Assembly (NCBI GenBank): GCA_964030475.1
Contig: CAXIPT010000002.1
Coordinates: 6,782,191-6,846,190 of the forward strand
Length of the DNA: 64,000 nucleotides
DNA from: Tethya wilhelma
Lineage: Eukaryota > Porifera > Demospongiae > Tethyida > Tethyidae
Direction of reading: 5' to 3'
Every line of letters begins with the position of its first letter. The stretch's first letter is position 1. The notes beneath the pieces were generated by a model that was given only the letters and a program-made list of their open reading frames with translations, searched no databases and was not told the origin of the DNA. Shown here one piece after another: positions 1 through 10,332 of the stretch. The position numbers were made by a program, and so were the translations under genes.

Positions 1-58
1 CCCCCCCCCAGTATTGTTTGAATCATATTTGTTTTGTCTCGATTCCATCCCATTGCAG

Positions 59-206
59 AGAAGCAGCTCGTGAGTGCCGTAGGAAGAAGAAAGAGTACGT
101 CCGTTGTCTTGAGAACAGAGTGGCCGTCCTGGAGAGTCAGAACCAAGCTCTCATTGGAGAACTGAGAGCTTTGAAGGAGCTCTACCTCCCCAAGAGCCAA
201 GAATAG
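59..206 (+). CDS. C-terminal exon of a CREB/ATF1-family bZIP transcription factor (partial gene)
   Basis: The frame from about 59 to the TAG at 204-206 encodes EAARECRRKKKEYVRCLENR followed by a leucine zipper and a short tail ending in LPKSQE. This is the second half of the basic region plus zipper of CREB1/ATF1/CREM proteins, nuclear factors that bind cAMP response elements as dimers. The AG at 57-58 is a good splice acceptor, with a pyrimidine-rich run before it. The join falls just before the EAARE motif, where animal CREB genes also carry an intron. The protein ends at the usual distance after the zipper, so this is the last coding exon. Upstream exons (kinase-inducible domain, rest of the basic region) lie outside the window. 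Which of CREB1, ATF1 or CREM it corresponds to cannot be told from this exon. Confidence 0.93.
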
Positions 207-660
207 TTCACTGCACCTATCCCCCATACATCTCTGAATCTATACTGTAACAGTATACCTAGCTCTTTTGAGTAGCCTTGTTACAACATGCATTGACACC
301 AATATAGGTCTCTTCTGTACACTGGCCTGCTAGCTAGGCAAGTACATACTAAAGCAGATTGTGTTTTGGCATGACAGTAAATTTATTATCGAATACTTTG
401 TATTTTTCCTATTGTTTCTCCATTGTTATCATTGTGTGTTATTCAACTTGTATTATAACCTTTTGATTTTGAAGCTATAGCTTTGATATCATTCTATCAG
501 CTTAGCTGCTAGCTACAGTAGATTCTGATAAACTTGCTCTATGTGTGCATGCAGCAGCATGGCAGCTCAGTTTAGCTTCTGTTTTCACCGACCTTTACCA
601 AATTGATGCAGATACTGGACCTATACTGGACTCCAGGAAAGCTAGCAATGCGGTGTTATA
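207..660 (+). other. 3' UTR and spacer after the bZIP gene
   Basis: AT-rich, mostly non-coding sequence between the bZIP stop codon and the MITE at 661. From 576 to 660 the plus strand is open in the frame that would join the GH16 gene if the MITE were absent (see findings), so the last 85 bases may be interrupted GH16 5' sequence. Confidence 0.5.
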
Positions 661-1023
661 CAGTGGCGTAGCCAGGATTTTAAAAAAGAGGGGGCAATAA
701 AAATATTGCGCGCGAAGCGCGCCGAAAATTTTATGCGACCGGAAACCACACCCACTTAATTAGCTAATTTTAGCCCCTCCCATTCATTAAACTGAACCGA
801 AGCACGCGCTCGCAAGATCGAACGCTCTCTAAAGTTTTGTAGCAGCAAAAAGAAAGCTTTTAAAAGTTGTTTTGCATTGAATTCTGGCCAAAGATGACTG
901 TTAAGCAGCGTTGCTAAAGTAAGTGCACGAAAGAATAGCGCATTATAATACCAAAGCGTAAATTTCGCGACTGAAAAAAGGGGGGGCAAGCGCCCCCCTA
1001 GCCCCCCCCTGGCTACGCCACTG
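661..1023. mobile_element. hAT-like MITE with CAGTGGCGTAGCCAGG termini
   Basis: The segment begins CAGTGGCGTAGCCAGG and ends with its exact reverse complement, CCTGGCTACGCCACTG. Inside there are G-rich and C-rich subterminal runs and no coding frame. Termini of this kind are common in animal hAT elements. The flanks repeat TTATA (656-660 and 1024-1028), shorter than the 8 bp expected for hAT, so the superfamily assignment is tentative. It sits directly before the GH16 reading frame. Confidence 0.85.
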
Positions 1024-2611
1024 TTATATACCTGGTGGAGCCCTTGAAGAGACCTTCAGATACAACCCAGAGCTAAATGCCGGTCCAGGACGGTCATACA
1101 CAGCAGACTATCAAGGACCTGACTACCAGAGTGGAGGGGTCCAGCTAGAAAACGACATCTCAATGTTCATGGGAGTGAAGCCAACGCTGGAAGCAGCAGA
1201 ATGTTTTGCCAGTAACAGTCCAGACAGCATCTCACTCAAATGGGCTGAACACACGGAGGAGAAACTCAAAGGAAGGCTCCTTGGATGTAATCCAGAGCAG
1301 TGGACTAAAGAGAGATGCAAAGAGGAGGGAAAAGGAAGCGAAGTATTTGTGTCTTCGTTTAACGTACCTGTTGGTGATCTACCGAGAAAGTATGATGGAG
1401 ATTTTAAAAATTGGGTGTACGGTCCAACTTTGGAGTCCCTCAATCTCGACTTCTCTAGTGGTATCAATGGTGAGGTTGGAATGATGACAGTGGGCAATAA
1501 TAAGAATGGGGCAGTCCCTGATATCGAGCGCACTAATTGGAACGACAATGTACAAGTGGTTTGGGACAATGACCTAAAGAAGTATGCGTGTCAATTAGAC
1601 ACGTACATGATTAACAAGAAGATTAAAGGGGTGGGGAGAGCCTGGACGATTAAGAACACAGGTGGACTTGTAACCACTCGAATGTATGCTTCTGGACGAT
1701 ACGAAGTACGAGCTAAAGTCCCCAAAGCACCGGGACTGGTATGGGCAATATGGACATTTTGGGGGAACGAAGTATACAGCCACCGACGTGAGTCAAAGAC
1801 AAGATGGGGTCTGTCTACAGTGACTGAATACACTCCTCACTCCAACTCTCCGATGTGGGTGGACAGAACTGACACAGAGTATGGAAGGCTTCTCCCAGAG
1901 CCAGGCAAACAGTACCCAAACCACGAGATAGATATCGAGATCCCTTCCAATGCTCCTCAAACCATTTCACCGTCATCATCACCCCAAGTCAGTGTTGACA
2001 AGTACGACACCATGAACATGAACTGCTACAGGTGGACCAACAGAGATGGCACTGGTGTCTACAATAACCTCTTCTCTCACAACAAGAAAGGTCCCTTCAT
2101 TGGAGACGGACGCTATCACACCTATCAATTCGATTGGCACACAGGTGGTGGTGGTGGTGGTATCAAGCCTCGAGTGGATTTCTATTTTGACGACATTTAT
2201 GTTGGAACTAATGATGCGTTTGTCCCGTTCATGGCGGGTAGACTGTGGATTATGTTCGTAGCCCCTCCCAACGGTCAGCCAGGGGGCAGTGGAGTGTGGA
2301 ATGGGGTCGTCGACCAAAGTCGGTTTAAAGAGCCATCCTCTTTGGGAGATGTAGCTCTGTACGCACGAGTCTTGGTGGACTACGTGCACATTACACCGTT
2401 CGGTGAAGCTAATGATCACTATGCACCTTCTGCGTTTGATCAGCCATGTATGGGCCATGGACCCGGGTGTGTTGATTGTGGGAGGTGGCACAACCCTGAC
2501 CCACGGTGGGGTACATACACCTCTATCATGCCTTACTATACCAGTAGCATCGAGGGTCAGGAGCACCCTGCCTGTGGGAGCGTTAAATGGAAACACACAA
2601 TCGTCATGTAG
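1022..2611 (+). CDS. Glycoside hydrolase family 16 enzyme, intronless, 5' end uncertain
   Basis: A single uninterrupted frame runs from about 1022, through an in-frame ATG at 1163, to the TAG at 2609-2611 (482 residues from the ATG). Counting from that ATG, NHEIDIEIPSN places the GH16 catalytic signature at E255-x-D257-x-E259: nucleophile E255, assisting D257, acid/base E259. Upstream are YASGRYEVRAKVP and WAIWTFWG, typical of GH16 beta-strands lining the cleft; downstream are RYHTYQFDWH and VDFYFDDIYVG. GH16 enzymes are retaining endo-hydrolases or transglycosylases acting on beta-1,3/1,4-glucans, agars or carrageenans; the substrate here cannot be read. A run of about six glycines (near 2143-2162) comes from a GGT-repeat. 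No signal peptide follows the ATG at 1163, and the frame reads sensibly upstream of it, so the true start is likely further 5', perhaps beyond the MITE. An intronless gene among intron-rich neighbours could be a retrocopy or a horizontal acquisition. Confidence 0.9.
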   Translation, partial: CYIPGGALEETFRYNPELNAGPGRSYTADYQGPDYQSGGVQLENDISMFMGVKPTLEAAECFASNSPDSISLKWAEHTEEKLKGRLLGCNPEQWTKERCKEEGKGSEVFVSSFNVPVGDLPRKYDGDFKNWVYGPTLESLNLDFSSGINGEVGMMTVGNNKNGAVPDIERTNWNDNVQVVWDNDLKKYACQLDTYMINKKIKGVGRAWTIKNTGGLVTTRMYASGRYEVRAKVPKAPGLVWAIWTFWGNEVYSHRRESKTRWGLSTVTEYTPHSNSPMWVDRTDTEYGRLLPEPGKQYPNHEIDIEIPSNAPQTISPSSSPQVSVDKYDTMNMNCYRWTNRDGTGVYNNLFSHNKKGPFIGDGRYHTYQFDWHTGGGGGGIKPRVDFYFDDIYVGTNDAFVPFMAGRLWIMFVAPPNGQPGGSGVWNGVVDQSRFKEPSSLGDVALYARVLVDYVHITPFGEANDHYAPSAFDQPCMGHGPGCVDCGRWHNPDPRWGTYTSIMPYYTSSIEGQEHPACGSVKWKHTIVM

Positions 2612-2991
2612 TGCATAGATGATAATATTATTGTGATCTTGATTGACCGATCTGTATTAATTTTGAAAAAATCAATTAAACATGGTATAATAGTACATTA
2701 GCATGCTATTGGTAGTGGATTACAACTCCCTTTAGATTAATTATTATGCATGAATATATAATAGAACATCGATCATATTCTCTAAAACGTTATAAGTTAA
2801 ACATATATTATATTATTATGTGATCAATTATTTTTTAGCATGTAGCCTATTTTAAATTGCTTATAGGTTTGACAATGTACATCAATTATGCATACAATCA
2901 TATAATGTACTCGTACATTGTTATCAGATCACAATAGTCACTATAATCATAAATGATATTATTAGTGATGTCTTAACGGCTAGATATCAAT

Positions 2992-3056
<65 letters not shown>

Positions 3057-3403
3057 TGCACCATACCATTGGCTGCTTTTGCCAAATTATGCATAGGGAG
3101 ATGTAGATTTTTGTTGTTGTTGTCGTTGTTTTTTGTAGCAAAAATTTACACATCAGCTGAAACAGTATACAGCCAACAGTGGCGTACGTGCACATGTAAA
3201 CAAATTCCTAATTAACATAATATCAGCATGACATTTACAATCAAGGTAGAAAAAATGATTGTTAATACGTAAACTACGTAACCTAAGGCTGAAAATTAGT
3301 TTTGCAGCAAAAATTACCATTAAATTTTTAGGGTATGTATAATATAATAATTATATAGAGGTGCTCTGCTACTATGAAACTGTTCAGGGGGAATGTAGGT
3401 AGT
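2612..3403. other. Intergenic spacer between convergent genes
   Basis: AT-rich DNA between the GH16 stop and the stop of the minus-strand Calx-beta gene. ATTAAA near 2672 is a possible poly(A) signal for GH16. The only structured element is the CA repeat listed separately. Confidence 0.6.
2992..3052. repeat. (CA)n microsatellite
   Basis: About 60 bases of nearly pure CA with one T interruption. Any frame through it is an artefact of the repeat. Confidence 0.97.
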
Positions 3404-3528
3404 TCAGGTGGGTGCAGGTAGTTGACAGAAGTCTCCAATGTGAGTGGGAGGACAGATACAGAAGCTGTTGGACTGTTCGTCCAGCTCACAAGATCCTCCA
3501 TTAAGACAGATGTTGAACCGACACTCCC
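3404..3528 (-). CDS. C-terminal EGF-like domain exon and stop
   Basis: Reads ECRFNICLNGGSCELDEQSN, then FCICPPTHIGDFC and LPAPT before TGA. Six cysteines in the order C-C-C-C.C-C with NGG before Cys3 and G before Cys6 define an EGF-like module. It is preceded by a CACAG acceptor and is only 41 codons long. No membrane anchor follows. Confidence 0.9.
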
Positions 3529-6500
3529 CTGTGAAAAAATGTCAAGTTGATCAATATTAATTTTTCATGCACCACTCACTATTCATTTATTGCTTTTGCC
3601 AACAACCCTAAACATAATACATGCACGCAGGGCTAGTGAACACTACATACTTATGTGAATAAAATTAATAATTAATTGCCGGCCAGCATTTAGATAATCC
3701 ATTACAGCATTTCAACCTCAAATCTAAACCATCAAAGATACAAGTATGTAATTAATGGAAGATTAGTAAATAGTATCTACAAAGAAAACTTATACCTATT
3801 TTTTTAGCACTTCTGTTAAAAAAGGAAGGTTTTGGGGGGGGGGAAGATTGTCTATTTTTCATGCAACAAAGTACCAAAAGCTGACAACTGTCAAAATGTG
3901 TACTTAGTTAATACAGAGTCTATAGACTACGGTATAGCGGGAAATTTTCGCTGGTCCGATTAGGTATTGGTCATTTTAGTAAGAAATCAAATTCTCAAGG
4001 AACATTGATCATGACAAACTGGAAGCATTATTACAGATGCAATTTCATAGTATTTTTTTTCCTGATCAGGTCATGACCGTGAAACTTACGACAATTTGAA
4101 CCCTACGAAAATTTCTCACTCTACGTTATAGTAAAATAATCATAGCACTATACTAAAATTATTTTTAATGACCTGTAAGGTCCGACTTACTGTCATTGTC
4201 AATGATGGTGACTGTGCCTCTATTGGGTTCTCCGAGGACGGTCTGGGGGTCTCTTTGGACAAGGAAGAACGGAAAGCTCTCCTCAAAATCCTCCGTTCTT
4301 GTGTCGTCATCGATGGTCACACCCACACACTCCATCGACTCCCCACTGGGTGCAAAGGTCATATCGTGAGTGAACTGGTTGTCTTCAACATCAAAGTCTA
4401 GTCCAACTACATTAATTTGAAAGTGAGAAGTATACTAGAATATCCACTATATAGTCAGCAGTACGGCATAATTTATTTGTTACATGTGCAGGTCATGTGA
4501 ATTTATGTATACTAATAAAATTATAGTGTTTGATAAGACACATGCATGGTCAAATTGTAAGAAGGTAGTAACTTGTACGAATAATTATTGCTGCTACTGC
4601 CCGATATAACTGTATTATAGCAACGATTGGAAGCATATTCACAGAGGCAGAAAGGACAGAAACTCTAGCAAAATCTAACAGTCTTTATTTCGGCTATGTT
4701 TTAACTGTAAAACAAGTACTATTGTGTAACACTATCATCTTACATCTTGCTGACCCAGAGATGACCACCAGTCGTGTTGTGACTGATCTCTCAGTTGGTC
4801 CAGAGAGTATCACACAGATCTCAAAATCACCAAAGTCCTCATTCAGTGTACGATTAGCATTAGTGGCACCTGGCTCAACCATCAGTCGAACACCAAGCAC
4901 TGTAGAGAATAATACACAAAAGATAAGTAATCACACAACAAAAACAATCGGTCATCAACTCCTACTCCCTTTGTATAGGCTATACGCAGGAGTGATATAA
5001 TTTTATGTCCACAATGGACAGTGATGTAACGTTTACCGGAAAAATTGATGGTAAAAATGTGACGTTTTTGTACAGTTTTGTGAAAACTATATATATTTGA
5101 CATTTTCAGCGTACATTATAGGTATGACAACCAAACTATTGGCATTTGAGAATTTCAGACTTTGACTGTCAAACAGTCAAATTAAAATGATCAATACATT
5201 TCTGGCTATACGGTAATCCAATAGGAAATATCCCACACTTTACTCATGATATATTAGTACACATTTTCAAGGCACTACTGACTGGTTGAAAGTCACACGA
5301 CAAGAAATGATAACATTCATTGACAACTTACAGCCAGATAATATTCATAACTTACGGTCATCATCAAGTATAACAACATCAGCAGTGGAAGGTGTAGCGG
5401 AGAGGGTAGAAGGTAAATTGGCGATGACAACGCTGAAACTCTCACTCTCCTCAACGTCGGAATCATCAATCAAGGACACATCCAAACAAAATGGAGTCGA
5501 GACACTATCAAAGATGATCACTGCACTGGCTGATGTGTAGTCACCATCACTTACTGCATTGATAAAAGATAATAACACATTTAATCTTACTAGGCTATAA
5601 ATGAGTCTTGCATGAATTGATTGAGGACAGTATTTTGTACGCTATTAGTAAGTGCATGTAGGTTAGGGAATGATTTTTCACTAAGGAAAGATGGTGACAA
5701 ATTAACTTCCATTTTCACACAATAAATAGTGACGAATAATAGTTAAAAATATGTATAGTCGGCACAAAAAAAGTACTAAAAGCACCTTGCACATAAGTAA
5801 GAGTAGGAAGGTCGTATGGAACTGGGACCTTTACCATTAGATTAAATGCAATGAGAGCATTCAAATGATATCCATTAATTTTTGTTATGTTTCGCTAAAC
5901 ATAGGCCAAATTACTTCTTCACATAAAGTGCTGAACATGAGTATAATTATTTGCCAATCAGATATATACAGGACCTGAGGAGTTATGAATCAAACCAACT
6001 TTCTATCCTTTAATTTTGCCCAAAATATTGCAATCTATATATCATTTGAAAGCTCATGTTATGCTGGTTACATTAGTACAACTTCCATTTTCATGCAATA
6101 AACCAGTGACGAATAATAGTCAAAAATATGTAGTCAGTACAAAAAAAAGCACCTAAAAGCACCTTGCGTATATCTAAGAGTAGGAAGGTTGTATGGAACT
6201 GGGACCTTTACCATTAAATTCAGCGCAATGAGAGCATTCAAATGATATCCATTTTGTTGTGTTTTGCTAAACATATAGGCCAAATTATAGCCTCGTTCCC
6301 AGGCTCTCACCTTTGACCTTACACGTGAGTGTAAGGTCAAAGGTGAGAGCCTGGGAATGAGGCTAGCCAAATTATATATAGCTTTTCACCAGAGTGTTTA
6401 ATATGATGGTATATATATTTCCCAATCAGATTTATACAGGACCTGAGGGGTTATGAATCTACTCAGTGTAGTTAAGGATGCCTTAACTTTTAAAATGGGC

Positions 6501-8258
6501 AAAAATACAGATTTTATGGAAAGTATTTTGATAAAAATATTACATATTTTTCCCAAAACACAATGGGTATTAATTAAATAGCTGTTGATGCACCACACTT
6601 TAAAGTTTTGGTGTCATGTGACTATTGGGGGTGGGGCAGGAGCATGGCCACATTGTAATACCTTTAAGCAAAAATGAGGATCACTAGGACTATTTTCTAG
6701 AGTGTCATATTTTGTAAGAATATTGTATTTATTATTAAGATATTGAATCTGCCTGGAAATTTGGTCCCTGAAATACCGTTTGGCAGATATGGAGCAAAAT
6801 ATGGCCGTTTCTAAATATTGCACACCTAATTATATATGCGTATTGCTTATATCTTACGAACGAACGGTAGGTACCCAAATTTCCAGGCAGATCTGATATC
6901 TTACAGTTAAGATGTATGTGTGAGCAAAAAATTAATGTTCTGCAATTAGTGCTAGTGATCCTCATTTTCAAAAGTATGTATTTGGTGATGTTACCACGCC
7001 CACAAACATTATTTGACTTTCATTTTCATAAATTATGTCAAATACAATAATAATACGATGATCACCAAGTTTGGTCTACTAATGCAAGAGTATAGTTAAA
7101 ACACGAAAGGGTTTGTTTTTAATTAGGTCCTTAACTTTCCTTAACTTTTGAGGCATCCTTAACTACACTGAGTAACCAACTTTGTATCCTCTACGTAGTT
7201 TTGCCCAAAAGATAATAATCAATATATGATTTGAAAGATCCCAATCCGACAAAAATTGTTAAGCAATTAAAAATTTTCCAGTTCACAGTAATCATGCACA
7301 AGACTTAAATTTTTTATACACTGACCTTGAGCACTTCCATCAACGGTCATAAGAGTGACTGTACCATCAGCCAGTATTGCAGTGCGTACACTCTCAGAGG
7401 CAATGATGGCACACACCATCACTGGTGGGTCATCCTCCATCACAGTGTATAATGACATCTCAAGACCAACTGTATAAATACACAACAAATTAAATTAATG
7501 CAATATTGTAGTTATAGTGCACGGGCCAGGAACAATGAACATTGATCGAGTCAGCGGCACGTAGTCAGAGAAAGAATTACAACAGATGCTCAAGCAATGC
7601 AACATTTGTGAATATAGGGTTACGATAATTCAAGTTTTACATATATGCATATTAATTTAAGCTTAAACCTAATTAGAAAATACCTTTAAGCTATAGTACC
7701 GTATAGCTCCAAATTTCGTGGTTCAAAAAGTTCGTGAATAGTCTGTCTTTGCCGTTTTGAGCTAATTTTCGTGAATCACGATCTCTGAAATTATATTGGT
7801 GATATACGGTTTTCTAAATTTACGTGGAGAAAATTTTCGTGATATACGGTCAAATCACGAAATTCACGAAAATATTGTACCACAAAAATTTGGAGCTATA
7901 CAGTACATTACATATCTCATTCATCACTATATGATTGCCAATGTGAGTTAATTTCGTATACAGACCATGCATTCATATAAGAACAATTAACTCACTGTCA
8001 TTATCAATGATGCTGACTTCAGCACTGAATGTGTTGACCACCACTCTGTCACCAGGCAAGAGGACTACACTAAAACTTTCATCTTCTTCAATGTCAGTGT
8101 CAGCAATGGTTGAGAACTGAACACATTGCTGTAGATTGTTGGCATCAAAGGTCAGCATTGAAACATCATTCTCTTCAGTGTAGTCAATATCAACTATGAG
8201 AGAGAGAAAGGTTTACAGCACACACTCATGCAGTGCCACATGCACACACGCACGCACA

Positions 8259-8307
<49 letters not shown>

Positions 8308-10245
8308 NTTTCCCAATCAGATTTATACAGGACCTGAGTGATTATGAATCTAACCAACTTGTAACTTCTAGTTTTGCCCAAAAGATAACAATCTATATAT
8401 CATTTTAAAGCTCATTTTATGCTGGCTACATTGGTACAACTTCTAATCTCATACAATAAACCAGTGACGAATAATAGTCAAACATATGTAGTCAGTACAA
8501 AAAAAGCACCTAAAAGCACCTTGCATATATCTAAGAGTAGGAAGTTCGTATGAAACTGGCCCTTTAGTATTGGATTCAGTGCAATAAGAGCATTCAAAAT
8601 TAATGGTATTTATTTTGTTATGTTTTGCTAAACAGAGGCCAAATTATAGCTTTTCACCAGAGTGCTTAATATGATGGTAATTAGCAATCAGATTTGTACA
8701 GGCCGGAGCTAGTATTATACACACACAAAGAGAGAGGTGCTACATACCTATATGATTAAGAGCAGGAAGGTCGTAGGACCTTTACCACTGGATTCAGTGC
8801 AATGGGAGCATTCAAATGATATCCATTTTGTGTTGGATTTGCTAAACATAGGCAAAATTACCTCTTCATGTATAGTGCTGAATATGAGTGTAATTATTTG
8901 CCAATCAGATTTATACAGGACCTGAGGAGTTATGAATCGAACCAACTTTGTATCCTTTAATTTTGCCCAAAATGATGCAATCTATATATCATTTGAAAGC
9001 CAATTTTATGCTGGTTACATTAGTACAACTTCAATTTTCATACAATAAACCAGTGACGTATAATAGTCAAAAATATGTAGTCGGTACAAAAAAAAGCACC
9101 TATAAAAGCACCTCGGATATATCTAAGATTAGGAAGGACTTATGGAACTAGGACCTTTTCCATTAGATTCAGTGCACTTAGAGCATTCAAATGATATCCA
9201 TGTTGTTGTTGCTAAAAATTGGGGAAATTATAACTCTTCATGCACCAGAGTGCTGAATATGAAGTAATTCCCAATCAGATTTGTACAGGACCTGAGGGGT
9301 TATGAATCGAACCAACTTTGTATCCTCTAGTTTTGCCCAAAAGATAACTATCTATATCATAATGACATTTGAAAGATCACTGGTTAAGGAACGAAAATTT
9401 CCCAATCCGACAAAAATTGTTTCAGCAATGAAAAATTTTCCGGTCCACAGTAATCATGCACAAGGCTTAATTCTTTTATAACTTTCACTGACCTTGAGCA
9501 CTTCCGTCAACGGTCATGAGTGTGACTGTACCATCAGCCAGTATTGCAGTGTGTACGCTCTCAGAGGCAATGATGGCACACACCATCACTGGTGGGTCAT
9601 CCTCCATCACAGTGTATAATGACATCTCAAGACCAACTGTACAAATACACAACAAAATTAATGCATTATAGTAGTTACAGTGCATGGACCAGGAACAATG
9701 AATTAACATTGATTGAGTGCACGTAGTCAGAGAAAGAATTTCAACAGATGCTTAAGCCAACATTTGTGCATAGGGTTACGATAATTAGAGTTCCACAATT
9801 ATGCATATTAATTTAATATCCACAAACCCAACTTCATTTGATTAGAAATACCTTTAAGCTAGTACAATACATCTCATTCATCATTATAATGATTTCCAAT
9901 GTGAGTTAATTTCATATCCAGACCACATGCATTCATGTACGGAGCAATTAACTCACTGTCATTATCAATAATGCTGACTTCAGCACTGAATGTGTTGACC
10001 ACCACTCTGTCACCAGGCAAGAGGACTACACTGAAGCTTTCATCTTCTTCAATGTCAGTGTCAGCAATGGTTGAGAACTGAACACATCGCTGTAGATTGT
10101 TGGCATCAAAGGTCAGCATTGAAACATCATTCTCTTCAGTGTAGTCAATATCAACTATGAGAGAGAGAAAAGTTTACAGCACACACTCATGCAGTGCCAC
10201 ATGCACNNNNNNNNNNNNNNNNNNNNNNNNNNNNNNNNNNNNNNN

Positions 10246-10332
<87 letters not shown>

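Larger units (their letters stand above)
5690..9400. repeat. ~430-bp intronic tandem/dispersed repeat array
   Basis: A unit containing CAATCAGATTTATACAGGAC, then GAACCAACTTTGTATCC, CAGTGACGAATAATAG, AAAGCACCTTGCATATATCT and TTCAAATGATATCCA recurs at about 5690-5960, 5960-6415, 6415-6460 continued at 7173-7260, 8309-8690, 8690-8900, 8900-9265 and 9265-9390. It fills the introns around the duplicated Calx-beta exons and is interrupted by exons and MITEs. Copies differ by substitutions and small indels. Confidence 0.85.

Noticed and set aside
1979..2596. 205-codon minus-strand frame opposite GH16
   Set aside because: It is a shadow of the GH16 coding strand; the plus strand carries the GH16 motifs.
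5690..9400. Regularly repeated units that could suggest a CRISPR-like array
   Set aside because: Units are ~430 bp, diverged, without short spacers, and lie in animal introns.
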